Shown in pieces: positions 10,110 to 17,760 of a stretch of DNA of 64,000 bases. Location: NCBI RefSeq assembly GCF_026651875.1, contig NZ_CP104067.1, forward strand, positions 1,922,001-1,986,000, in the 5' to 3' direction. The stretch is from Alicyclobacillus fastidiosus. Lineage in GTDB: Bacteria > Bacillota > Bacilli > Alicyclobacillales > Alicyclobacillaceae. Position 1 is the stretch's first letter; each line of letters begins with the position of its first letter. The notes under the pieces are model-generated. The model worked only from the letters and a program-made list of their open reading frames with translations, was not told the DNA's origin and did not search any database. Both the position numbers and the translations under genes were made by a program.

Positions 10110-11280
10110 TGCGAGGAAAGCGCGTGCTCCGTCCGTCATCCTGCCGCCTGCGACGATTGGGATATTGGGTGGCGGTCAGCTCGGTCGGATGATGGCGCTC
10201 GACGGCAGGAAATTGGGGTATCGGTTTACAGTTCTCGATCCCACGCCGGACTGCCCCACTTCCCACGTGGCGGACGAGCAGGTGGTCGCCGATTTTTCCG
10301 ACGTGGAGGCGGCGCGTAGGCTCGCGGAATCGTCGGATGTGGTGACGTACGAGTTCGAGAACGTGGACGCCGACGTGGCCAAGGCCTTGGAAACGTTTAG
10401 TCGGGTTCCACAGGGCAGTTCGCTCTTGGCAACGACCCAGCATCGCGTCCGCGAGAAGTCGACCTTGCGAGAGGCGGGCATCCCTGTCACGCCGTTCGTT
10501 CCGATTTCATCACTCGCCGATATCGATTTGGCCATCGAGACGCTTGGGTCGAAACTGGTCGTGAAGACGTGCCGCGGTGGGTATGACGGAAAAGGGCAGT
10601 GGATGGTTCGGTCGGCCGCAGACGTGGAGGCGTATCGAGGCGCTTTTGAGGATATCCTCGCTGCGGGCGGGAGCGACGAAGTGGCCCCGCTCATCGCCGA
10701 GCAGTTTGTCCCATTTCACGGCGAAATATCGGTCGTCGTTGCGAGAAATGCCCGTGGGGACATCAAAGCATTTCCACCGTCGGAGAACATCCACGTCAAT
10801 CACATCTTGCACCTGTCGATTGTGCCCGCGCGGTACCCGGTTGCGGTTTTGGACAGAGCCGTCAAGCTCGCGCATCAAATCGCGAGTTGCATGGAGATTG
10901 TGGGACTGATTGCCGTAGAGATGTTTGTGACCGAAGCGGGCGAGCTATTCGTCAACGAGCTCGCCCCACGACCGCACAACAGCGGCCATTACACGATGGA
11001 CGCCTGTGTGACCAGCCAGTTTGAACAACACATTCGGGCCATCTGCAACCTGCCCCTCGGGGACGTGCAGTTGTTGACGCCCGTCGTCATGGTCAATGTG
11101 CTAGGCCAACACGTGGATGGCGTGTTGACGCGGCTGTCGACGCTGCCCGGTAACGTCAAGGTGCACTTTTACGGCAAAGCCTCCTCGCGTGTCGATAGGA
11201 AAATGGGCCATCTCAACATTTTGTGCGACGACGTCGACGACGCCCTATCCTGGATTGACGAGCAGGGCATTTGGTCGTAA
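10099..11280 (+). CDS. purK: 5-(carboxyamino)imidazole ribonucleotide synthase
   Basis: ATP-grasp ligase that makes N5-CAIR from AIR, ATP and bicarbonate; PurE uses its product. The 393-residue protein starts with the nucleotide-binding loop [13 protein letters not shown], and has [22 protein letters not shown] and [17 protein letters not shown] at 10099 is chosen because GGAGGTGAG sits 5 bases upstream and the upstream part of the frame lies inside purE. The 3' end is followed by a strong terminator at 11327. Confidence 0.94.
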   Translation: MSHDARKARAPSVILPPATIGILGGGQLGRMMALDGRKLGYRFTVLDPTPDCPTSHVADEQVVADFSDVEAARRLAESSDVVTYEFENVDADVAKALETFSRVPQGSSLLATTQHRVREKSTLREAGIPVTPFVPISSLADIDLAIETLGSKLVVKTCRGGYDGKGQWMVRSAADVEAYRGAFEDILAAGGSDEVAPLIAEQFVPFHGEISVVVARNARGDIKAFPPSENIHVNHILHLSIVPARYPVAVLDRAVKLAHQIASCMEIVGLIAVEMFVTEAGELFVNELAPRPHNSGHYTMDACVTSQFEQHIRAICNLPLGDVQLLTPVVMVNVLGQHVDGVLTRLSTLPGNVKVHFYGKASSRVDRKMGHLNILCDDVDDALSWIDEQGIWS

Positions 11281-11326
11281 TCCGGGAAGGTCTCGCCGGC
11301 TTTCGCACTTCACCGACTACAAGAGC

Positions 11327-11367
11327 AAAGAGGCGGCACAAACAGTTTCGTGCCGCCTCTTTTTTAT
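11327..11367 (+). terminator. Terminator after purK
   Basis: AAAGAGGCGGCAC (11327-11339) pairs with GTGCCGCCTCTTT (11350-11362), followed by more T. The next gene (minus strand) ends 9 bases beyond, so the hairpin may also serve the opposite strand. Confidence 0.92.
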
Positions 11368-11375
11368 GCTGTGGA

Positions 11376-11507
11376 TCAATACACGCCTGGGGCTGCGACA
11401 GCGCCGCCCGCGACTGCACCATACGCGGGGACGAGCAAGAAGAACAGGACGAAGATGATCAAGAACACGACCGCCCATTGTGTGTAACCACCGAATACAC
11501 CGTACAT
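11376..11507 (-). CDS. Small hydrophobic YjcZ-like sporulation peptide
   Basis: A 43-residue protein: aromatic/glycine N-terminus (MYGVFGGYTQW), one transmembrane segment (about residues 11-30) and a Gly/Ala/Val-rich tail. This resembles the YjcZ/YhzC family of very small sporulation-associated membrane peptides of Bacillales, which are often missed in annotation. The start ATG at 11507 has AGGAGG about 6 bases upstream, much better than the longer in-frame options. It ends next to the purK terminator. Family assignment rests on size and composition, so it is tentative. Confidence 0.65.
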   Translation of the reverse strand: MYGVFGGYTQWAVVFLIIFVLFFLLVPAYGAVAGGAVAAPGVY

Positions 11508-11715
11508 GTGAACGCCTCCTCGCAGTCTTTTTCGGCGGGGAGCCCGCCGAGCACACTGTAGCGTATGTGCCCGGTTTCCGGGCATCCACGATATTCACCC
11601 ATCTTTCGGCCAATCCTCGAAAGTTGGGTATGCGCCGTGGCGAACGAAAGGAGTCGCGCCGCAGAGTTGGTGTCGCCGCAGAGGATGCAGCGCGGATTCT
11701 CGTCTCGCGTTCAAT

Positions 11716-12375
11716 TTACGCCTGTGGAATGTTGACGGTCACCGTCGTGCCGCGGCTGTCCGCGGAGTCCACCGACAGGGTGCCACCGAGGAGTTCCGCG
11801 CGCTCGCGAAGGCCGATGAGACCATAGCAACCGCTGGGGACGTCGGCGGGGCGAAAGCCGATGCCGTTGTCCGATACGGAAATGCGCCATGTGTCGTTTG
11901 CGTAGACGAACTTCACCTGGATTTGGCTGGCACCCGCGTGTTTGTGGACGTTGTGGAGCATCTCTGTGACCATTCGGTACACGATGACTTGCTTGGCTGG
12001 GCTCAGGCGAAGGTACGCCGCGTCGTCCGATTCGACTTGTATGCGGCAGTTCCACTCGCGTGCAAATCGCTGACACAACTCCCGCGTGGCGGAGATGACG
12101 CCGACCTCGTCTACCGCCATCGGCCGCAGGTCGTAAATCAACCTGCGAATCTCGTTTACCGCTTGTAGGATGCCGTGATTGACTTTGTCGATCTCGCGAT
12201 TCGCAAGCTCCGGACGGCTGATGAGCAGGCGCTGAATGAGATTGAGTCGCATGCTGAGGTTTGTGAGCGCTTGCGCAGGCCCGTCGTGCAGGTCGCGGGC
12301 GATGCGGCGGCGTTCTTCTTCGACGAGGCGAATGGCGTGATCGATGGAGTCGTAGATAGGCAACTTGTCGGTCAC
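11716..12375 (-). CDS. Soluble DegS/NarL-type sensor histidine kinase
   Basis: A 219-residue kinase with only the catalytic core. The HisKA_3 dimerisation helix carries the phospho-accepting His30 in RRRIARDLHDGPAQ; the ATPase domain has the N-box (TEMLHNVHKHA), G1 (SDNGIGF) and G2 (YGLIGLRERAELLGG). There is no signal peptide, membrane segment or recognisable sensor domain, so the input must be cytoplasmic or come through partner proteins. GTG start with GGAGGTGG upstream. No response regulator gene of the NarL/DegU type is adjacent, so its partner is encoded elsewhere. The closest named relative by architecture is DegS, but it is shorter. Confidence 0.85.
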   Translation of the reverse strand: MTDKLPIYDSIDHAIRLVEEERRRIARDLHDGPAQALTNLSMRLNLIQRLLISRPELANREIDKVNHGILQAVNEIRRLIYDLRPMAVDEVGVISATRELCQRFAREWNCRIQVESDDAAYLRLSPAKQVIVYRMVTEMLHNVHKHAGASQIQVKFVYANDTWRISVSDNGIGFRPADVPSGCYGLIGLRERAELLGGTLSVDSADSRGTTVTVNIPQA

Positions 12376-12465
12376 CCTCTGGCCACCTCCATTGTCCGAA
12401 TCAAATCATCTTTGTACAATTTTACTACAGGTTGGGTCGAGCGGAACAAGTTCTTGTTTGTTGAG

Positions 12466-12494
12466 TTGCGCGAACTGCAACATTTGCGTATACT
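12466..12494 (+). promoter_or_regulatory. Promoter of the T-box/pheST unit
   Basis: TTGCGC (12466-12471), 17-base spacer, TATACT (12489-12494). It places the transcript start near 12501, exactly upstream of the T-box leader. Confidence 0.7.
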
Positions 12495-12500
12495 CTGAAA

Positions 12501-12790
12501 CGAAAATGATATTCGTGGCGTCGAAGAGGCGAGTAGAGCAGGCTAATCCCACAGGGAGGTGCACCTTGACTGGAAGTGCACCGGATGAAACTGGTTGAAG
12601 TTCCCCTCTGAGCCGCAAGGTTGAACCGGTGAGTGGTGGTTTGGTTCGAGCAAAAGCCCATTCACGCGCGCGTAGACCTTGCCGGATGATACATCCGTTA
12701 TCTCTTTGAGTCGGACGGCTACAGGCCGTCAATTAGGGTGGTACCGCGAGCAACCTCGTCCCTACGGAGGGGGGTTGCTCTTTTTATTTT
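12501..12790 (+). ncRNA. Phenylalanine T-box leader
   Basis: A T-box riboswitch that senses uncharged tRNA-Phe and controls pheST. The conserved T-box sequence AGGGTGGTACCGCG lies at 12735-12748. It is directly followed by an intrinsic terminator that overlaps the antiterminator. A stem I region begins near 12520 with the perfect GGTGCAC/GTGCACC helix (12558-12564 with 12576-12582), and a UUC Phe codon at 12601-12603 sits where the specifier is expected. The downstream genes are the two Phe-tRNA synthetase subunits, which agrees with UUC. The exact stem borders are my estimate. Confidence 0.9.
12748..12790 (+). terminator. T-box controlled terminator
   Basis: GAGCAACC (12748-12755) pairs with GGTTGCTC (12773-12780), followed by TTTTTATTTT. 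The 5' arm begins within the T-box sequence, so terminator and antiterminator exclude each other. Confidence 0.9.
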
Positions 12791-12853
12791 CTTCCAATGC
12801 ACCAGGTCAGGCCATAGCATTCGGAATTCCCGATTCACGATGGAGGGGCGTCA

Positions 12854-13903
12854 ATGGATTTACACGCGTTGAAACAAGAACTGGAAACCCTGCACGGCAA
12901 AGCGCTGCAGGAACTTGGCGATGTACAAGACACCAAGCGCTTGGGGGATTGGCGCGTCACATACCTCGGCAAGAAGAGCGAGTTGACGACGCTGTCGAAA
13001 CAGATGGGGCAATTGGACGCAGAATCCCGCCCCGCCTATGGGCAGATGTTAAATGAGCTTCGACAGGCCTTGGAGGGCGCTTTTGCGACGACGAAGGCGA
13101 CCATCGAAGAGGCGGAGCAAAACGCTCGCCTGGCGTCCGAGACCATCGATATCACGCTGCCCGGTCGGGCGATTGAGGTCGGCGCCGTTCATCCCATCTC
13201 CGAGGTCGTTCGGGAAATCGAGGACGTCTTTCTCGGAATGGGGTTCTCAATTGTGGACGGTCCCGAGGTGGAGACCGACCATTATAACTTTGAAATGCTC
13301 AACCTCCCGAAAGACCACCCGGCCAGAGACATGCAGGACACCTTTTACATCACCGAGGAACTTCTCTTGCGTACGCACACGTCGCCCATGCAAGTGCGAA
13401 CGATGGAGCGGATGCATCCGCACGTGCCGATCAAGGTGCTCGTGCCAGGGCGCGTCTATCGACGTGACGAGGATGACGCGACACACTCGCACGCGTTCAC
13501 GCAAATCGAGGGTCTCGTCGTCGACAAGGGTATTCGCATGAGTGACCTTAAAGGCGTGCTCGAAGCGTTTGCGAAGGCGCTGTTCGGCGAGCATCAGCGG
13601 GTGCGGCTGCGTCCGAGTTACTTCCCCTTTACCGAGCCCAGTGCCGAAGTCGATCTCGTCTGTGTCCACTGTCAAGGCAGCGGTTGCCGCGTGTGCAAGG
13701 AGACGGGGTGGATCGAGATTCTCGGGTCTGGCATGGTCCATCCGCGCGTACTCGACATGGCTGGCTACGACAGTGAAATCTATAGCGGTTTCGCGTTTGG
13801 CATGGGCCCCGAACGCATTGCCATGCTGAAGTACGGCATCACCGATATCCGTCAGCTATACCAAAACGACCTCCGCTTGCTGCGTCAATTTGCGGGTGTG
13901 TAA
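12854..13903 (+). CDS. pheS: Phenylalanyl-tRNA synthetase alpha subunit
   Basis: Catalytic subunit of the (alpha-beta)2 enzyme that charges tRNA-Phe. The 349-residue protein has an N-terminal coiled-coil arm (about residues 1-90) for tRNA binding, then the class II core: [19 protein letters not shown] (motif 1 region), [20 protein letters not shown] (motif 2), and [18 protein letters not shown] (motif 3). ATG at 12854 follows GGAGGGG. It is controlled by the T-box leader immediately upstream; pheT follows after 27 bases. Confidence 0.97.
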   Translation: MDLHALKQELETLHGKALQELGDVQDTKRLGDWRVTYLGKKSELTTLSKQMGQLDAESRPAYGQMLNELRQALEGAFATTKATIEEAEQNARLASETIDITLPGRAIEVGAVHPISEVVREIEDVFLGMGFSIVDGPEVETDHYNFEMLNLPKDHPARDMQDTFYITEELLLRTHTSPMQVRTMERMHPHVPIKVLVPGRVYRRDEDDATHSHAFTQIEGLVVDKGIRMSDLKGVLEAFAKALFGEHQRVRLRPSYFPFTEPSAEVDLVCVHCQGSGCRVCKETGWIEILGSGMVHPRVLDMAGYDSEIYSGFAFGMGPERIAMLKYGITDIRQLYQNDLRLLRQFAGV

Positions 13904-13930
13904 CGAAGACGAAAGGGCAGGGATGATAGC

Positions 13931-16363
13931 GTGAAAGTATCCTATAAGTGGTTGAGTGAGTATGTGGATCTCCGTGCCATTTCACCGCAGCAACTGGCGG
14001 AGAAACTGACGAGTGGCGGATTGGCGGTCGATGGGGTAGAGCCTCGCAATCAGGGCGTCACCGGGGTGGTCGTCGGCGTGGTTCAGGAGATGGAGCGACA
14101 TCCGGACGCGGATCGGTTGAATGTCTGCCAGGTGGATGCGGGCCAAGGAGAACTTCTCCAAATCGTCTGTGGTGCACAAAACGTCAAGCCTGGTATCAAG
14201 GTGCCTGTCGCCCTTGTTGGTGCGAAGTTGCCTGGTGACAAGGAAATTAAGCGCGCGAAGCTCCGTGGCGTCGCCTCCAGCGGAATGCTGTGCTCCGCCT
14301 CGGAAATCGGCCTCGACACCCGGTTGTTGCCGCAGAGTCAGACGAGCGGCCTCTACATTTTGCCGGATGACGCAGTGATCGGTACTGATATCGTCGAAGT
14401 GTTGCATCTAGACGACTTTATTCTGGACGTCGACTTGACGCCCAATCGCAGCGACTGTCTTTCCGTGCGCGGTCTCGCCTATGAGATTGCTGCTCTCTTG
14501 GGTACCAATACCACATTTCCGAGCGAGGTCAGCCTGCAACTGCCGGATGCACCTTCTCCAGTTCGCGTTCAGCTCGAGAGTGAGCGCTGTGTTCGCTACG
14601 ATGCACTGGTGCTTGGTAACGTAGGTTCCGTACCATCACCGCTTTGGATGCAAATGCGGCTCATGGCGATGGGCGTTCGCCCCATCGACGTCATTGTCGA
14701 CGTGACGAACTACGTGATGCTCGAATGGGGACAACCTCTGCACGCGTTTGACGCGGGTACGATTGCAGAATCCACCATTGTCGTGCGCCAGGCGCGGCCC
14801 GGGGAAACACTGATCACGCTGGACGGGGTCGAGCGCCATCTGGATGAAGATATGCTCGTCATCGCAGATCCTGTCAAGGCGATTGGACTTGCCGGCGTGA
14901 TGGGCGGGGCAAATAGTGAGATCTCCCTTGGCACGACGAGCGTCGTGATCGAGTCGGCGCGGTTCGATGCGCCGTCGACGCGCCGCACGGGTCAAAAGCT
15001 AGGCCTTCGTTCTGAGGCGCAACAGAGGTTCGAAAAGGGGATAGATCCAGCTGCGGTCCGCAATGCCCTTCTGCGTGCGACGCAACTTCTGATCGAACTC
15101 GCAGGTGGACAGGTGTCGGGCGGCGTGGCTACCGCGCAACGCGATGTCGGGGCAAGTACGCTCTCGCGCGTGGTGAAGTTTTCGCCGAGCCGTTGTCGGG
15201 ATTTACTCGGCTGCGACATCCCGGACGAGGTCATGCGCGATTTGTTCCGAAACCTCGGTTTCACGGTGACCTTGGAGGGCGCAGAGTGGGCTGTCAACGT
15301 TCCCTCGCGCCGGCCCGACATCTCGCTGCAGGCGGACTTGGTGGAGGAGATCGCCCGCCTTTACGGATACGATAACATCCCGTCAACATTGCCGACGGGA
15401 CCGGTGACCACGGCTGCGCGAGACGCTCGTCAGCGCTTGCTCGAACACGTGCGAAATGCCCTGGTGACCCGTGGCATGTACGAGGTTCGGACTTACGCGT
15501 TCACCTCTCCAGAAGTATATGAGGCGCTAGGTCTAGAGGAAGGTCATCCGCTTCGCAAGATGATCCCGCTCGCCTATCCGATGTCGGATGAGCGTCGGGT
15601 CCTGCGCACGCACATGCTGCCGAGCCTCGGTGAAGTCGCGCGTCATAATCTGTCGCACCGCGTCGATGGCGGAGCCATCTTCGAATTTGGACGCTGTTAC
15701 GAGGCGCGGGAGTGGCCCATTCAAACCCAGCCGCGCGAGCGCGAAGTCATCGCTATGATGTGGTTTGGCTCCGTACCCGACAGTTTGTACGAACGCGCAC
15801 GCGCCTACGATTTCTTCGACGCTAAAGGCGCCATCGAGCAGCTCGTGACCGGACTTGGCATCGCGGTACAATATGAGCGCGCGCAGGTGTCGTGGTTACA
15901 CCCAGGGCGTTCAGCCGCCATTTCGTCAAACGGTGTCGTGATCGGTTACGTGGGAGAAATCCATCCGTCGACTGCGGCCGCGTACGATTTGCAAACGAGC
16001 GTGTACGCGGAATTGGACGTGGAGATGCTGCTCCAACAACGGCCGGGCGCGGCTACGGTAGAAGCCTTGCCGCGCTTCCCTGGTGCGCGGCGCGATTTGG
16101 CCCTGTTGGTCAACAAAGACGTGCTGGTCGGGCAGATGCTCAACGAGATCAGTAAGGTTTCACAGGTACACGAAATTCTCCGTTCAGCGCGCGTCTTTGA
16201 CGTGTACGCAGGACAGGGTGTGGCTGCGGATCAAAAGAGCGTGGCCTTGGCGCTCCACTTTGGTGCCAATGAGCGGACGCTGACGGATGCGGAAATGGAA
16301 GAGGTTGTACAGGACGTTATAGCGTCTCTGCAAGACAAGTTTGACGCGCGCCTTCGCGCGTGA
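13931..16363 (+). CDS. pheT: Phenylalanyl-tRNA synthetase beta subunit
   Basis: The 810-residue partner of PheS. An EMAP-like tRNA-binding domain occupies about residues 40-150 (HPDADRLNVCQVD, VCGAQNV); then B5 and B3/4 editing domains (DLTPNRSDCLSVRGLAYE; VVDVTNYVM), the catalytic-like core, and a C-terminal FDX-ACB (ferredoxin-fold anticodon-binding) domain from about 715 (PRFPGARRDLALLV). Length and order are normal for bacterial PheT. GTG start at 13931 with AGGGATGA upstream. Confidence 0.97.
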   Translation: MKVSYKWLSEYVDLRAISPQQLAEKLTSGGLAVDGVEPRNQGVTGVVVGVVQEMERHPDADRLNVCQVDAGQGELLQIVCGAQNVKPGIKVPVALVGAKLPGDKEIKRAKLRGVASSGMLCSASEIGLDTRLLPQSQTSGLYILPDDAVIGTDIVEVLHLDDFILDVDLTPNRSDCLSVRGLAYEIAALLGTNTTFPSEVSLQLPDAPSPVRVQLESERCVRYDALVLGNVGSVPSPLWMQMRLMAMGVRPIDVIVDVTNYVMLEWGQPLHAFDAGTIAESTIVVRQARPGETLITLDGVERHLDEDMLVIADPVKAIGLAGVMGGANSEISLGTTSVVIESARFDAPSTRRTGQKLGLRSEAQQRFEKGIDPAAVRNALLRATQLLIELAGGQVSGGVATAQRDVGASTLSRVVKFSPSRCRDLLGCDIPDEVMRDLFRNLGFTVTLEGAEWAVNVPSRRPDISLQADLVEEIARLYGYDNIPSTLPTGPVTTAARDARQRLLEHVRNALVTRGMYEVRTYAFTSPEVYEALGLEEGHPLRKMIPLAYPMSDERRVLRTHMLPSLGEVARHNLSHRVDGGAIFEFGRCYEAREWPIQTQPREREVIAMMWFGSVPDSLYERARAYDFFDAKGAIEQLVTGLGIAVQYERAQVSWLHPGRSAAISSNGVVIGYVGEIHPSTAAAYDLQTSVYAELDVEMLLQQRPGAATVEALPRFPGARRDLALLVNKDVLVGQMLNEISKVSQVHEILRSARVFDVYAGQGVAADQKSVALALHFGANERTLTDAEMEEVVQDVIASLQDKFDARLRA

Positions 16364-16452
16364 TGAATTGGTCCTGCATACTGCACGGGGTGGGCAGGAA
16401 TCCAGGCGTATCACATGGAATAAGGGCGTAAGGTCGTCTAGGGGGGAGCGCG

Positions 16453-16728
16453 ATGGACAACGTTTCAGTCAATCGGGTGCGAGTGACCATTCACGGAATG
16501 GATTATACCCTGAAAGGCACCGCCCCGACCTCGCACCTAAATTCGGTTGCCAATACGGTGGATAAAATGATGACCGAGATTTCCAGTACATCCACCTATA
16601 TGGATGAACGGCGTGTCGCCGTGCTGACCGCGCTCAACCTGGCGGACGAACTCGAACGCTTGAAGCAGGAATACCAAGAGTTGCTCAGTCTGCTAGATGA
16701 CAAAACACGAGGTGACGGTTCTCCTTGA
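16453..16728 (+). CDS. zapA: Cell division protein ZapA
   Basis: A 91-residue protein that bundles FtsZ filaments at the division site. It has the ZapA pattern: a short beta hairpin (NRVRVTIHGMDYTLKG), then a long helix with ALNLADELERLKQEYQELL predicted to form a coiled coil. ATG at 16453 follows GGGGGGAG. Its position downstream of pheT and before the cvpA-mutS2 genes is the usual Bacillales order. The stop overlaps the next start by three bases. Confidence 0.9.
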   Translation: MDNVSVNRVRVTIHGMDYTLKGTAPTSHLNSVANTVDKMMTEISSTSTYMDERRVAVLTALNLADELERLKQEYQELLSLLDDKTRGDGSP

Positions 16729-17255
16729 GAGGTTTGGACGTACTGGATTTAATTTTCCTGGCCATCATTGTCCTGGGAGGGATGAACGGGTATCGCCTTG
16801 GCTTCGTGCGCCAGGTGACGCGACTGTTCGGCGCCGTAATCGCCTATTTTGTATCGTATTGGCTTCGGCCCTACGTCGCACCGGTCATCCAAAACTTGCA
16901 TTTGTTCTCACAGTCAAAGCAATCGACTGCCGTCGACTTCTTATTGGGGGATGTGTCCGGCGCCCTCGCGTTTGGGTTGGTCTTTGTCGTGACATTCTTG
17001 CTACTTCGCTATGCTGCGGGGTTGCTCGACGCCTTGTTTCGGTTACCCGTCTTGTCGTTTCTCAATCGGATGATCGGATTGGTCGCAGGGGTTGCGTTGG
17101 CAGTCGTGTTCGTGTTCGTGGTCGCTTTGATTCTGCACTATGTCAACACGCCGTGGATTCAAACCCAAATGAACCACTCAGGCTTAGTGCACTGGATCAC
17201 GGCGGACCGTTTACAGACGCCCGACGTAAGCAAGGTGTTAAATCGAACTGCATAA
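16725..17255 (+). CDS. CvpA family membrane protein
   Basis: A 176-residue integral membrane protein of the colicin V production (CvpA) family, with about four transmembrane segments, starting VLDLIFLAIIVLGGMNGYRLG as is typical. TTG at 16725 overlaps the zapA stop codon; GAGGTGACGG lies 8-15 bases upstream. The order zapA-cvpA-mutS2 matches B. subtilis zapA-yshB-mutS2. Function in Firmicutes is not established. A terminator follows directly. Confidence 0.85.
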   Translation: MRGLDVLDLIFLAIIVLGGMNGYRLGFVRQVTRLFGAVIAYFVSYWLRPYVAPVIQNLHLFSQSKQSTAVDFLLGDVSGALAFGLVFVVTFLLLRYAAGLLDALFRLPVLSFLNRMIGLVAGVALAVVFVFVVALILHYVNTPWIQTQMNHSGLVHWITADRLQTPDVSKVLNRTA

Positions 17256-17263
17256 TCAGAATC

Positions 17264-17294
17264 ACTGAGTCGGGTTAGAACCCGACTCAGTTTT
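17264..17294 (+). terminator. Terminator after the cvpA-like gene
   Basis: ACTGAGTCGGGTT (17264-17276) pairs with AACCCGACTCAGT (17279-17291), followed by TTT. It lies between convergent genes and may act on both strands. Confidence 0.85.
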
Positions 17295-17296
17295 CA

Positions 17297-17647
17297 TTAG
17301 GTGCGATCGCCTGTCTTTCGCAAGTTGGTCGGAACGAACAAATCGATGATACCAATTACCAAGGACGCGAGCAGGGCTCCGAGAATGCTTGTACGCATGC
17401 CAGGTACAAACAATTGTGCGATGTAAATTACGATGGCACCAGAGATAAATCCCATGATGCCGCGACCGTATGGCGAGACGCGACGGCCAAAAACGGCTTC
17501 CATCGCCCAGCCGAGTAAGGCGATGACGACGGCTGCCAAGATGGCGGACCAGAATCCCATGACGCCGAATCCAGGTACGATGTAACCCACGAGCATCAGG
17601 ACGAGCGCAGACACGACAAAGCGGATGATGGTACCGAGAATGTGCAT
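17297..17647 (-). CDS. Phage holin 4 superfamily / YvlD-like membrane protein
   Basis: A 116-residue protein with four hydrophobic segments separated by very short loops (residues about 5-27, 32-52, 63-83 and 88-105). Composition and the GxxxPGF pattern after the first segment (GYIVPGFGVMGFWSAIL) match the phage holin family 4 / YvlD group, small membrane proteins found in many non-phage loci. GTAGGAGGGG is 9 bases before the ATG. There are no phage genes near, so it is not a prophage remnant. Role unknown; YvlD-type genes are sometimes part of envelope-stress regulons. Confidence 0.75.
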   Translation of the reverse strand: MHILGTIIRFVVSALVLMLVGYIVPGFGVMGFWSAILAAVVIALLGWAMEAVFGRRVSPYGRGIMGFISGAIVIYIAQLFVPGMRTSILGALLASLVIGIIDLFVPTNLRKTGDRT

Positions 17648-17691
17648 CTGATAAATCCCCTCCTACGCATGGTCTGTCATCTAGACTGTCC

Positions 17692-17719
17692 TTCCTGTAA
17701 CAAGCCAATGTGGTACAAT
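17692..17719 (+). promoter_or_regulatory. Probable mutS2 promoter
   Basis: TACAAT at 17714-17719 is preceded by TG one base upstream (extended -10) and by a weak TTCCTG -35 at 16 bases. It breaks into the gap between divergent genes. Confidence 0.5.
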
Positions 17720-17760
17720 GAATGGGAATTTTTGAACTTTCCTCGAGCGGAGTGCGATAT

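Noticed and set aside
17297..17647. Holin-like gene as a sign of a prophage
   Set aside because: No integrase, structural or lysis genes nearby, and the gene belongs to a group common outside phages.
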